NCBI RefSeq assembly: GCF_905171765.1
Contig: NC_053397.1
Span: 118,044,378-118,108,377, forward strand
Direction: 5' to 3'
DNA from: Bufo bufo
Lineage: Eukaryota; Chordata; Amphibia; Anura; Bufonidae
Length of the DNA: 64,000 nucleotides
Both the position numbers and the translations under genes were made by a program. This document shows, piece after piece, positions 23,691-34,594 of the stretch (positions are counted from its first letter, which is position 1; each line of letters begins with the position of its first letter). Below the pieces are notes generated by a model. That model was given only the letters and a program-made list of their open reading frames with translations. It made no database searches and had not been told where the DNA came from.

Positions 23691-24106
23691 ATAAATATAA
23701 ATATAAAAAATATAAAAAAAGCAGGCTGATGTACCAGCCCTGAAAAGGCTTTTTGGGGTGCTGTCAGGACGCTGTCCTTACAGCAGATGAGTCTGTGGAC
23801 ACAGAACACTGCCCTAGCTAACGCTTTCCCTATTAGATCAGCAGCAGCAGCAGCAGCACTGTCCCTCCTCTCACTAAGAATGCAGCTTCCGAATGAATCT
23901 AAAATGGATGCTGTCCAGGAGATGGGAGGGTCTGGGAGGGAGGGTCTGCTGCTGATTGGCTGGAATGTGTCTGCTGACTGTGAGGTACAGGGTCAAAGTT
24001 TACTCAATGATGATGTATAGGGGGCGGACCGAACATCGCATATGTTCGCCCACCGCGGCGAACGCGAACAAGCTATGTTCGCCGGGAACTGTTCGGGACA
24101 TCTCTA
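23691..24106. other. hAT right terminal block
   Basis: Nearly identical to 5,490-5,882. Contains cagcagcagcagcagcac (one or two more CAG units than the other copy), the gggagggtctgggagggagg segment, and gcgaac/gttcgc motifs before the end gggacatctcta. No gene. Confidence 0.85.
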
Positions 24107-24114
24107 CTAGAGAG

Positions 24115-24271
24115 TCAGGGCATGTAGTAAATCAGCGTGCTTCTTTACTGGATGAGCTCAATTGCAAAACAATACAGGCAAGGCATTGAGCTGGCTTATT
24201 GAGTCTCCTCCCTGACAGAAGAAGGTTCTGTGCTGAGGTTTGTCCAGATATAAACAAGTCTTCAGACTTAA
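24115..24271. other. Pre-insertion DNA right of the hAT element, up to TTAA
   Basis: Continuation of the sequence interrupted by the hAT element. No gene. Ends at the TTAA (24,268-24,271) that begins the next element. Confidence 0.5.
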
Positions 24272-24314
24272 CCCCTTCACACATTTGAACTTGACCGTAC
24301 GTCCAAATTGCAAG

Positions 24315-24641
24315 TAAGGCTACATGCACACGACCGTATGTGTTTTGCGGTCCGCAAATTGCAGATCCGCAAAAAAAACGGGTGATGTTCCGTATGGCAT
24401 CCGTTTTTTTGCGGATCCGTTTTTTTTTTGCGGATCCATTGTAATAATGCCTATCCTTGTCCGCAAACTAGAAAAAAATAGGACATGCACTATTTTTTTT
24501 GTGGCGCAACGGAACGGACATACTGATGTGGATAGCACACGGTTTGTTGCGGATCCATTGAAATGAATGTGTCCGCATCCTATCCGCAAAAAAAACGGAT
24601 CGGACACGGAAACAAAATACGGTCATGTGCATGAGGCCTAA
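24315..24641. mobile_element. MITE with ~24-bp TIRs, copy 1
   Basis: Left end taaggctacatgcacacgac, right end inverse ttaggcctcatgcacatgac: terminal inverted repeats followed by cgta. The interior is rich in tttgcggatcc and its inverse. A second copy lies at 25,260-25,582. No gene; no clean target duplication. Superfamily unassigned, possibly hAT-like. Confidence 0.7.
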
Positions 24642-25259
24642 CTTGGTGAATTTGGACATACAGTCACTTCCAGTCTGCTTACTGTGGCTGTGACACTATA
24701 AAGTGTCACAGCCCCGGAGTTTCCGCTCTTCCTGAGAGCAGAGACACCAGGAAAGTTGGCAAGGGACCAATCAGAATGGTCCCTTACTGGCAAGCACTCC
24801 AATTGATTAGTCTCTGCAGACGAATCGGGGCAGTTCAGAAAGAAAATGCGGGTTTCAGGCTGTGATCTCCACGCTGGAGATCACAGCCTGAAAGCAGCCA
24901 TGACCTCCACTGTTCCCCCGTGCCCCTGATATTTATACTGCCCCCATATGCCGACATTGCCCCCCTGATGCCCCCTGCAGCATTGTCCTCACTCCAGCCA
25001 GTGATGACAATTACAGCTGACACTCTGTTGCAACGGCCGAAGTCGGTGCTGGCACCGATCTCAGCCGTTTAACCCCATAGATGCCGTGGCCAGTAGCTGC
25101 CCGCGGCAGCTATGGGGTTGAGAGGGAGGGAGCTCCCTCTATTCCATTGGGCTGCCGCTGTGATGGCAGCAGCCTGATGGTTACCATGGCAACCATGTAC
25201 CTAAGGGCTGCCATGTGCCTAAGGCTGATCAGACTCTGAAGGTCTGATCAGGCTTAGTG

Positions 25260-25582
25260 TAAGGCTACATGCACACAACCGTTCTGTTTTTTGCGGTCCG
25301 CAAACCGCGGATCCGCAAAAAACGGAAGCCTGTGTGCCTTCCGCAATTTGCGGAATGGGCGGCCCATTGTAGAAATGCCTATTCTTGTCCGTAAAATGGA
25401 CAAGAATAGGACATGGTTTATTTTTTTTGCGGGGCCACGGAATGGAGCAACGGATGCGGACAGCACACGGAGTGCTGTCCGCATCTTTTGAGGCCCCATT
25501 GAAGTGAATGGGTCCGCATCCGAGCCGCAAATACTGCGGCTCGGATGCTGACTAAAACAACTGTCGTGTGCATGAGGCCTAA
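25260..25582. mobile_element. MITE with ~24-bp TIRs, copy 2
   Basis: Same family as the copy at 24,315: starts taaggctacatgcacacaac and ends gtcgtgtgcatgaggcctaa. The interior shows cctattcttgtccgtaaaat followed by the near-inverse tggacaagaatagg, and a second hairpin around gctgtccgcat. No gene. Confidence 0.75.
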
Positions 25583-26389
25583 GTGTTATACTGAAAATAC
25601 AGCGCATTGCAATAGATGACTATTGCAATGCACTGTATAGCCATCAGGCCCACTGGATCTTCAAGATCCAAATGGGTCTTGATAAAAAAAAAAAAAGGAA
25701 AGAAAAAGCAAAAAAATAAGTAAATAAAAATAAAATAAAAATTGTCTTTTCTCATATCCATTCAATTATAAATTAATAAAAAAATGAAAAAATAACAAAC
25801 TAATGACCTGATCTATAAAAGTATTGTGGTACTAATCCCACACGGTGAACATCGTAAATAAAAAAAAAGGAAAAAATCTATGACGGAATTGCTGTTTTTG
25901 TCACCTCTTCTCCACAAAAAATAAATAACAAGTGATCAAAAAGTCGTATGTACCCCAAAATGATGCAAATAAAAAACTACAGCCTGTTCTACAAAAAACA
26001 AGCCAACACACAGCTGCATTGGTGAAAAAAGAAAAATGTTATGGACTTTAGTATATAGGGATGCAAAATATCATTTATTTTTAACACAAAAGGGATGTTA
26101 TGCTGAAAAAGTAGTACAACATAAAAAAAACTATATAAATTTGGTATCTCCATAACCGTATTAACCCACAGAATAAAATAATCATATAATATTTACCACA
26201 AGAGGAACTCCATAAAAAAATAAAAATAAAAAACATTGACAGAATTGTCATTTTTGCCCACTTTACCTCCACAAAAAAATAGTATAAAAAATTATCAAAA
26301 AAACATATGATACCAATAAAAACTACAGCCTGTCCCGCAAAAAAAAGCCCTCACACAGCTACATTGGTGAAAAAATAAAAATGTTATGG

Positions 26390-27262
26390 GCCCCCCTGAT
26401 ATAGTGGCGTAGCGGCATGACTTAGATGACGTGACGTGCCGCGGCCCCGCCCCCCGCCTGCTCTCCGTGTGCCTCTGGATACCTGTGAGCAGTATGCCGC
26501 ACTTCTTCAGCCGGGATATCTGGGGCCTCGGGACGCTGTGAACACAGCTGTTTGAGCGATCTATGTCCTCCCGCTCTGACTCCCGACTTGCTGCTTCGTG
26601 CCATTGAGCTGACAGCATCTTCGCCTCGTGGAAGGAAGAGGGGAAAAGGTAAAGGAAAAGTTTGGCAGTGCACGTTGTGGATGCGGCTTTCTAGTCTTTT
26701 CCTGTGTACTGTATTGTAGGGGGAGCCGCTCTGTGGTTGTTTCTCCCTTCTCCTTCTGGCGCTGTTCCTTCCATCCTTCCTTCTGGCGGATTCAGAGGTG
26801 GATGACCCCCGCAGTAAACTTACCGGAGGTGCCAGTCTGCTGAGTTTTTCCCTCTCTCCTTGAAAGTTGTGGATAGTCATCAAAGAAACTACAGACTCCC
26901 CCCTATCCTGGAACATGTGAGAAAATATATCTTCTTATACGTCTCTGAAGTGGTTGTTTGTACCGAATAACGTTTTGGAGTGATGGTGTGAACCTATATA
27001 ATCAATTTTAGATATGTAAGCCTCTCCTCCCCCACAACCTACTCAAATTTCTGAAAGATTGTGACTCACGCTATAGTTGTAATATAGTGTTGTGGTATAA
27101 TGTGCAATTATATGTACGTAGACACACAGTTAATAACCACACTACATGACCTGTTTTAAAAAAAATGAAAAAAATTAAAGAAAATAAGAAAGGAGAAGGG
27201 AAGGGGGAGAAGAAGGGGAAAGAGCCCCTAATTAAAGTAGGGGAGAGAAAAAGAAGAGGAAA
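26390..27262 (+). promoter_or_regulatory. LINE 5' untranslated region
   Basis: GC-rich start (ccgcggccccgccccccgcc) followed by a mixed segment up to the ORF1 ATG. In L1 elements this region carries the internal promoter; no specific promoter motif can be demonstrated here. A polypurine stretch with many aag/gga lies at 27,165-27,262. Confidence 0.5.
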
Positions 27263-28210
27263 ATGCCCCCTAAAACCCAGAACAGGAAATCGTTTGGTAC
27301 GATATCTCCTAAAAGAGGGGCTCCGCGAAGTCCAATTAAAATGGACAAGTTCCTTAAATCACCACCCCCACTCAGTAAAACAAGAGGCAATCAGAAACAA
27401 TCTGAACGCACAGAAGGAGGTGAGGACAATGAACTTGTACTAAATCTGTTGGGAACTGGGAACTTACTAGATTCGGACTGCTAAATGACTAACATCGATA
27501 TAAAACTAGCCAACATTTTAGAAGCAGTTAAAATCACAAATCAGTCTTTGGGCACCCTATTTACTACAGTCGCAGCATTGCAGACTGATATCTCTTTAAT
27601 ACAGGATGATCTTGATAAAATGCGTATAAAAACCACCAAAACATTAACAACTGATCTAAAGAAAGAACTAAGTCAAGCAATGAAAAAAATGGAAGAAATG
27701 GAGACAGATCAAAAAATGACAGATATGGAAGATAGATCCCGGCGGAAAAATCTTAAAATAATTGGGATCCCAGAAGGACCTGAAGGTGCCAATCCTACCT
27801 CGTTTATCCAAAAATGGTTAATGGACATGTTAGGCTCTGATAAAGTAACATCAATCTTCATAGTAGAACAAGCTCACCGAATTCCAGCTAGGAAATCGTT
27901 ACATGGGGCAACCCCTAGACCGTTCCTAGTTAAGATGTTAAGCTCAAAAGATCGAGACTTTATCTTAAGAAGGAAAAGGGAAATACAAGATGTGTACTAC
28001 AATGGACTCAATATCGCTATTTACCCGGATTTCTCAAAAAACACACAGGATAAAAGAGAATATAAAGATGTTAAAACTAGACTCATACAGGCAAATATAA
28101 AGTATTCTATGATGTATCCGGCAAAGCTGCGTATTGTTTACAAGGACGCAGTACAATTTTTCATGAATCCAGTTGGCGCCTCTGAATGGTTAGATCAACA
28201 TGGATTGTGA
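27263..28210 (+). pseudogene. L1 ORF1 with one in-frame stop
   Basis: Starts MPPKTQNRKSFGTISPKRG at 27,263; the frame is interrupted only by TAA at 27,482-27,484 and continues from MTNIDIKLANILEAVKITNQ to 28,210, about 315 codons in all. After a basic N-terminus comes a coiled coil (27,560-27,720), then the RRM start MEDRSRRKNLKIIGIPEG, then the C-terminal domain (RPFLVKMLSSKDRDFILRRK and YPAKLRIVYKDAVQFF). This is the L1 ORF1p architecture: a trimeric RNA chaperone that packages LINE RNA. One stop in an otherwise open frame indicates a relatively young copy compared with the LINE at 6-10 kb. Confidence 0.9.
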
Positions 28211-28746
28211 CTGGAAGCAACCCTATGATATGTAGCTTCAGAGTAACGACACCATGATCTAAATACTGTATCTTCTTTCTGTTAGTCGCCCGCTGGGCTG
28301 GTGGGGGCGGGTCTGCCCACCTACTTGGTGCGGGACTGGTGGCGGGTGGACCCGTCCCCAATGGGCCTATCTTTAGCGTAAGAATGAGCTATGTCAAGGG
28401 TGAATTTGTTACATCTATTACTCATGGGATGGGGGCGCCATTGGATTGAGAAATCGCTCATGTGTATGTTTTTGATGCAGTTTTGTTATTTTAGGTGTCA
28501 TTATACATAGGAAATAAATAGGGGTGTCTAGCTGTGGAATTTTAGGACACACTAAGGATTAATAGAGAGGGTGCGTGGATGGGTAGGGGTGGGGCTGGGG
28601 AGGCATTTTGGTAGAGACTCTTGTTGCTATTTATGCTCAGGAGCCAAGAGGGGGAGGAGGGGGGGTTTCCACTGATGATCCTGACGATACGAATAGCTCT
28701 AAGACATATTTCTCCAGGGCTGTTCGTTACTAGATATCGTTTGCCA
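28211..28746 (+). other. LINE inter-ORF spacer
   Basis: Spacer of about 536 bp between ORF1 and ORF2. Contains a short inverted pair (gcccgctgggctggtgggggc region) and no recognisable gene. Confidence 0.45.
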
Positions 28747-28832
28747 TGACACAAAAGATCTTAAGTTGGAACATACGTGGTTTAGCACAGGGGGTAAAGA
28801 GATGCACAGTTTTCGATCTAGTGCATAGACAC
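28747..28832 (+). pseudogene. L1 ORF2, piece 1 (endonuclease N-terminus)
   Basis: ATG at 28,747 begins MTQKILSWNIRGLAQGVKR, the first strand of an L1 apurinic endonuclease (SWNIRG motif). It is interrupted at 28,832 by the hAT MITE and resumes at 30,783. Confidence 0.85.
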
Positions 28833-29642
28833 TAGTGATGAGCGGCAGGGGTCATATTCAAAATCGCGATATTTCGCCAATATTTTGTAGAATATTCATC
28901 GAATATTCGCGAATTCGAATATTCGTTATATTCTACAATTTTTTTCACTCGAAATATCGGCATGGTAATGATCACGTAATATGCAAATTATCGTAATGCA
29001 AATTTGTATTGCAAATTTTTCAATTGCCGAGTGAAAACATGATTCCTCCCTGCTTCTTGCTTGTGGGCCAATGAGTCATAGCACTATATCGAATATATTA
29101 CTTTTTTCGAATATTCGTAATATTCTAAAACAAGAATATATAGCAAATATTTGAAAAAAAATTAATGTAGAGCAATTTAGCTAATATAGTGCTATAATCT
29201 TTTCTTTTAATACTTGAAATTTTTTTCCAATCTGAACTTCAGATGAGAAAAAAATTACAACTATTAGACAAAGAAGATTATAGCACTATATTAGCTAAAT
29301 TGCTCTATATTGTTTTGTTTTTTTCAAATATTCGCTATATTGCTATATATTCTTGTTTTAGAATATTCATCATTTTTCCCATCTAAAGTCATGATTCCTC
29401 TCTGCTTCTTGCTTGTGGGCCAATAAGTCATTGGCCCACAAGCAAGAAGCAGGGAGGAATCATGTTTTTACTCGGCAATTGAAAAATTTGCGATAAAAAT
29501 TCGCATTACGAAAATTCGCAATCAACACTACTCCTAAAGTCAAAGATATTGCAGCTTTCTCATTGGCCCACAAGCTAGAAGCAGGGAGGGATCATGTGTA
29601 CTGATTAAAAAAAAATCTCAAATATTCGAAATTACGAATATA

Positions 29643-30692
29643 CACTCACCTAAAGAATTATTAGGAACACCATACTAATACGGTGTTGGACCCCCTTTTG
29701 CCTTCAGAACTGCATTAATTCTACGTGGCATTGATTCAACAAGGTGCTGATAGCATTCTTTAGAAATGTTGGCCCATATTGATAGGATAGCATCTTGCAG
29801 TTGATGGAGATTAGAGGGATGCACATCCAGGGCACGAAGCTCCCGTTCCACCACATCCCAAAAATGCACTATTGGGTTGAGATCTGGTGACTGTGGGGGC
29901 CATTTTAGTACAGTGAACTCATTGTCATGTTCAAGAAACCAATTTGAAATGATTCGAGCTTTGTTACATGGTGCATTATCCAGCTGGAAGTAGCCATCAG
30001 AGGATGGATACAAGTTCTCATTCTTTTTACGCCAAATTTGGACTCTACCATTTGAATGTCTCAACAGAAATCAAGAATCATCAGACCAGGCAACATTTTT
30101 CCAGTCTTCAACAGTCCAATTTTGGTGAGCTCGTGCAAATTGTAGCCTCTTTTTCCTATTTGTAGTGGAGATGAGTGGTACCCGGTGGGGTCTTCTGCTG
30201 TTGTAGCCCATCCGCCTCAAGGTTGTGCGTGTTGTGGCTTCACAGATGCTTTGCTGCATACCTCGGTTGTAACGAGTGGTTATTTCAGTCAACGTTGCTC
30301 TTCTATCAGCTTGAATCAGTCGGCCCATTCTCCTCTGACCTCTAGCATCCACAAGGCATTTTTGCCCACAGGACTGCCGCATACTGGATGTTTTTCCCTT
30401 TTCACACCATTCTTTGTAAACCCTAGAAATGGTTGTGCGTGAAAATCCCAGTAACTGAGCAGATTGTGAAATACTCAGACCGGCCCGTCTGGCACCAACG
30501 ACCATGCCACGCTCAAAATTGCTTAAATCACCTTTCTTTCCCATTTTGACATTCAGTTTGGAGTTCAGGAGATTGTCTTGACCAGGACCACACCCCTAAA
30601 TGCATTGAAGCAACTGCCATGTGATTGGTTGACTAGATAATTGCATTAATGAGAAATAGAACAGGTGTTCCTAATAATTCTTTAGGTGATTG
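29643..30692 (-). mobile_element. Tc1/mariner element of DD36 type, internally deleted
   Basis: Ends cactcacctaaagaattatt and its inverse (the other end starts caatcacc), about 27-30 bp of terminal inverted repeat, flanked by TA (29,641-29,642; 30,693-30,694). At 1,050 bp it is short for a Tc1 element because part of the transposase is deleted. Nested in the hAT MITE. Confidence 0.93.
29675..30544 (-). pseudogene. Tc1/mariner transposase, DD36(E to V), deleted
   Basis: Starts MGKKGDLSNFERGMVVGARR (30,544), with a helix-turn-helix (SQSAQLLGFSRTTISRVYKE). Frame runs to SDDS and then TGA at 30,071-30,073. In the same frame it continues MRHSNGRVQIWRKKNENLYP to KAKGGPTPY at 29,675. Between RKKNENL and YPSSDGYFQ the middle of the catalytic domain is missing without loss of frame. 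The second catalytic Asp is in LDNAPCNKA; 36 residues later, where the catalytic Glu belongs, SPDLNPIVHFWD has Val. A 36-residue spacing is that described for the DD36E 'Incomer' family. With a stop, a deletion and a lost Glu the protein would be dead. Confidence 0.88.
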
Positions 30693-30782
30693 TATATGAC
30701 TATATTCTAAATATTAGCACATTTTTTAAATACCTATATTCGCGATAAAAATTAGCAATTTGAATATTTGTGATCAACACTA

Positions 30783-31081
30783 ATAGACCTACCTGCAATA
30801 GTGGAACTACTTGAAACTCATAACTCCATTGAGAGAGTTAATACAATGGGTAAAAAAAGGTGGGCATCTTAAGAATATCACTCCTGTTTTACCACCCATG
30901 CCCGTGGAATAAGTGTCTATATTCATAATCAAATTAATTATAACCCAATTGATGAATTGATTGATGGGGAAGGGCGTCTATGTTAATAAAATTTATAAAA
31001 TTCAAACTAGTAAACGGGTTGTATAAAACGACCCCGAAACTATTTTACATACATTTTTTAGCCACTTTTCTACTCTATATA
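30783..31081 (+). pseudogene. L1 ORF2, piece 2 (endonuclease, continued)
   Basis: Continues after the hAT MITE with stops and small indels: CNSGTT..., then KKRWAS, EYHSCFTTHARGISVYIHNQ and LVNGLYKTTPK, an endonuclease-like stretch (RGISVYIHNQ matches the strand before the catalytic centre). Ends at the Tc1 insertion. Confidence 0.75.
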
Positions 31082-32732
31082 CAGTCAGGTCCATAAATAT
31101 TGGGACATCGACACAATTCTAACATTTTTGGCTCTATACACCACCACAATGGATTTGAAATTAAACAAACAAGATGTGCTTTAACTGCAGACTGTCAGCT
31201 TTAATTTGAGGGTATTTACATCCAAATCAGGTGAACGGTGTAGGAATTACCACAGTTTGCATATGTGCCTCCCACTTGTTAAGGGACCAAAAGTAATGGC
31301 ACATAATAATAATCATAAATCAAACTTTCACTTTTTAATACTTGATTGCAAATCCTTTGCAGTCAATTACAGCCTGAAGTCTGGAACGCATAGACATCAC
31401 CAGACGCTGGGTTTCATCCCTGGCGATGCTCTGCCAGGCCTCTACTGCAACTGTCTTCAGTTCCTGCTTGTTCTTGGGGCATTTTCCCTTCAGTTTTGTC
31501 TTCAGCAAGTGAAATGCATGCTCAATCGTATTCAGGTCAGGTGATTGACTTGGTCATTGCATAACATTCCACATCTTTCCCTTAAAAAACTCTTTGGTTG
31601 CTTTTGCAGTATGCTTTGGGTCATTATCCATCTGCACTGTGAAGCGCCGTCCAATGAGTTCTGAAGCATTTGGCTGAATATGAGCAGATAATATTGCCCA
31701 AAACACTTCAGAATTCATCCTGCTGCTTTTGTTAGCAGTCACATCATCAATAAATACAAGAGAACCAGTTCCATTTGCAGCCATACATGCCCACGCCATG
31801 ACACTACCACCACCATGCTTCACTGATGAGGTGGTATGCTTAGGATCATGAGCAGTTCCTTTCCTTCTCCATACTCCTCTCTTCCCATCACTCTGGTACA
31901 AGTTGATCTTGGTCTCATCTGTCCATAGGATGTTGTTCCAGAACTGTGAAGACTTTTTTAGATGTCCTTTGGCAAACTCTAATCTGGCCTTCCTGTTTTT
32001 GAGGCTCACCAATGGTTTACATCTTGTGGTGAACCCTCTGTATTCACTCTGGTGAAGTCTTCTCTTGATTGTTGACTTCGACACACATACACCTACCTCC
32101 TGGAGAGTGTTCTTGATCTGGCCAACTGTTGTGAAGGGTGTTTTCTTCATCAGGGAAAGAATTATTTGGTCATCCACCACAGTTGTTTTCCGTTGTCTTC
32201 CGGGTCTTTTGGTGTTGCTGAGCTCACCGGTGCATTCCTTCTTTTTAAGAATGTTCCAAACAGTTGTTTTGGCCATGCCTAATGTTTTTGCTATTTCTCT
32301 GATGGGTTTGTTTTGTTTTTTTCAGCCTAATGATGGCTTGCTTCACTGATAGTGACAACTCTTTGGATCTCATCTTGAGAGTTGACAGCAACAGATTCCA
32401 AATGCAAATAGCACACTGGAAATGATCTCTGGACCTTTTATCGGCTCATTCTAATTGGGAAAATGAGGGAATAACACACACCTGGCCATGGAACAGCTGA
32501 GAAGCCAATTGTCCCATTACTTTTGGTCCCTTAACAAGTGGGAGGCACAAATGCAAACTGTTGTAATTCCTACACCGTTCCACCTGATTTGGATGTAAAT
32601 TCCCTCAAATTAAAGCTGACAGTCTGCAGTTAAAGCACATCTTATTTGTTTCATTTCAAATCCATTGTGGTGGTGTATAGAGCCAAAAATGTTAGAATTG
32701 TGTCGATGTCCCAATATTTATGAACCTGACTG
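31082..32732 (-). mobile_element. Full-length Tc1-like element in L1 (1,651 bp)
   Basis: Ends cagtcaggtccataaatatt / inverse, TA duplications at 31,080-31,081 and 32,733-32,734, terminal inverted repeats of about 215-220 bp with an inner repeat (gggaccaaaagtaatgg). Same family as 51,962-53,613, in opposite orientation. Confidence 0.95.
31335..32373 (-). pseudogene. Tc1 transposase (DD34E), frameshift and stop
   Basis: The start at 32,373 (MRSKELSLSVKQA) is separated by a one-base shift in an A7 run (near 32,320) from the main frame, which opens at MAKTTVWNILKKKECTGELS (32,276). Catalytic motifs: LWTDETKINLYQS (Asp), [11 protein letters not shown] (Asp); a TGA at 31,554-31,556 replaces a codon after KMWNVMQ, then [11 protein letters not shown] holds the Glu, 34 residues after the second Asp. 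C-terminus DCKGFAIKY ends at 31,335. The copy at 52,322-53,360 carries the same two lesions. Confidence 0.92.
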
Positions 32733-33065
32733 TAGGTCTGAAATTGAGCAGCAGGATGATACAGCACAACATTATTTAAATAACATCCAAATTCCTGAAC
32801 TTGATGGACAAGACATTGAGTGGTTAAATAGACCCATTGAGTTAAACGAGATTAAACTTACACTGAGAACGATTCATGGTAACACAACCCCAGGAGCTGA
32901 TGGCTTCCTTTTTTAAATGTACTCCCTTGTCTACTAGATGTAATAAATGTATCCTATAGGTCTGGATCTCCCCCCCCCCCCCCCCCCCCCTCCTTTATGG
33001 AAGCTATAATAACTCTAATACCAAAAAAAAGATAAAAACCATAACCTAATAACATCATATAAGCC
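32733..33065 (+). pseudogene. L1 ORF2, piece 3 (start of reverse transcriptase)
   Basis: Reads QQDDTAQHYLNNIQIPELDG, then LNEIKLTLRTIHGN and TPGADGF, the region preceding and entering the L1 reverse transcriptase. A C-run (32,971-32,990) and small indels follow. It ends ...catcatataagcc, where the retrovirus inserted; the frame resumes at 56,800. The segment between the endonuclease and this point is missing, so the LINE lost several hundred bases before the Tc1 arrived. Confidence 0.8.
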
Positions 33066-33585
33066 TGTAAAGGGGGAATATTAATTACTAATATTTAGGC
33101 AAATATCACTAATTAATATTCATAAATAGGAGGAATCGTCTAGTGATGACCCCACCTATTTATACCTTTATATAACAATAATACAATACTTTCACTATAC
33201 TTTACGCCAATCACTAAGCTAGCTGCATGTGCCTTACTAACCTAACTATCGCTAATAACTACACATTACACAGATAGTTATATATAAAACACAATATTTA
33301 TTAATACCTAGTACATCAAGCACGCAGTACACTAACAATACAGCACTAAATATACAGTACTAAACTACACTACACGGTTCCCAAATTCCACCCACAATCT
33401 AACTATACAATACACACACAAATATTAACAGCCCACCCACCTGGTTCTATTTACTATCCCTATGGGGTACGACGAGGGTTGACAGTGGCGCTGCTGGGGT
33501 GAATACAGGCCACAGACTCAGAATGCAAGGGTAAATACCCTACAAGTGTTAGGGGTACAGAGAGGGGGTGTATATGGGTTGCACA

Positions 33586-33862
33586 GCAATACAAGGGTAA
33601 TCAGGGGTATCAGTGGCACAGCAATGCAAGGGTAAATCAGGGGAATCAGGGGCAAGGGTAAATCAGGGGAATCAGGGACACAGCAATGCAAGGGTTAATC
33701 AGGGGAATCAGGGACACTCAGGGACACAGCAATGCAAGGGTTAATCAGGGGAATCAGGGGCACATCAATGCAAGGGTTAATCAGGGGAATCAGGGTCACA
33801 GCAATGTAAAGGTTAATAAGGGGAGCAATGTAAGAATTAATCAGGGGAAACAGGGGAGTAGG
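33586..33862. repeat. LTR minisatellite (3' LTR copy)
   Basis: Imperfect tandem units of roughly 36-40 bp built on aatcaggggaatcagggaca and cagcaatgcaagggtt, about seven units. The homologous site in the 5' LTR (47,390-47,560) has fewer units, so the array changed length after integration. Confidence 0.85.
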
Positions 33863-34594
33863 GGTCTGCATATATATGGGTTAAATAGGGGGGAAATCGT
33901 TGGTGGGATAGCGGTAGGGGATCAGGGGTATAAGGGTTGATATCGTTGGTGGGATAGGGGTTAATAAAGGGGGTGATACTCAAGGATTAGTTGCTCGTTC
34001 GTCCAGGGGTTTGCTCGTTCATCCAGGGGAGGTCTCCTTGTGGGGGGCAGCACGGCTCTTCTCCCTAGTGCAGGGACAGCCGGATATTTATGTCCGGTGG
34101 CCCGCACTGCCGCACCGCCCACATGGTGGCGCGCGCGTGCGCCACCATTGGAGACACGTGGGACGGTGCAGTGAGATGACGTCACTGCGCCAGCCCGCGC
34201 GTCCCCGAACGCGCACGTCGGGGCCGCGCTATATGCTAGCAGGCGGGAGAAGCCTTTGATCTCCCGCCTGTAGCATTTAGCATTCCGGACAGCGTGATGG
34301 TAATCTCGCTGCCAAAATGCGCATAATAGAAGGAGGGGAGACTTCTCCCTTCCTTCTATCATGCATAATTATCTCCAGCAGCGCTGGAGATAATTACAAC
34401 AAAGGGCCCAGATTCTGTTGAATCTGAGTCCTTTGTAGTCATCAGGATGACTGGACCTTTGTCCGGTCATTCTGAGGCAATCAACCAGATTGCATCTGTG
34501 TGAATGCTTGGGGCTCATTCACACTGATGCACCTGGTTTCAGGCATATGGGGGGATATTTTATACATATTATAAGGCACAGATGATGTTATATA

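Larger units (their letters stand above)
17049..24106 (-). mobile_element. Complete 7.06-kb hAT transposon with 8-bp target duplication
   Basis: The 8-bp direct repeat ctagagag flanks it exactly (17,041-17,048 and 24,107-24,114), the duplication length diagnostic of hAT elements. Terminal inverted repeats are tagcgatgtcgcgaac at the left and tagagatgtcccgaac (inverse of the right end). Inside are a ~195-bp tandem array near the left end, a minus-strand BED-finger transposase gene, and a ~117-bp tandem array near the right end. The subterminal regions are rich in gcgaac/gttcgc motifs in both orientations, likely transposase-binding sites. The gene carries stops, so this copy is probably non-autonomous now, but its ends are intact. 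Confidence 0.95.
24272..26389. mobile_element. TTAA-type AT-rich DNA element, right side cut by L1
   Basis: Starts after TTAA with ccccttcacacatttgaac. It has the layout of the elements at 11-16 kb: a GC-rich hairpin-forming left part (gatctccacgctggagatca near 24,866-24,885; tgatcagactctgaaggtctgatca near 25,226-25,250), then AT-rich ~350-bp modules (25,800; 26,150). Two MITEs are inserted. At about 26,390 the sequence switches to the GC-rich 5' region of a LINE, so the right end is not seen. No gene. Confidence 0.65.
28833..30782. mobile_element. Non-autonomous hAT element in L1 ORF2 (contains a Tc1)
   Basis: Left end tagtgatgagcgg, right end inverse tagtgttgatcac; flanked by atagacac (28,825-28,832) and atagacct (30,783-30,790), an imperfect 8-bp duplication. 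Without the nested Tc1 it is about 900 bp, AT-rich, with tattcg/cgaata motifs and inner palindromes, notably ttgcttgtgggccaataag / ggcccacaagcaagaagc at 29,409-29,451. No gene of its own. Confidence 0.8.

Noticed and set aside
26422..26916. 164-codon minus-strand frame in the LINE 5' region
   Set aside because: GC-rich sequence antisense to the LINE; no motif, no codon support.
33686..33940. Frame with repeated GNQGHSNARVNQ-type peptide in the LTR (also 47,353-47,640)
   Set aside because: Translation of the LTR minisatellite, which is on the wrong strand for the provirus and lacks any domain.
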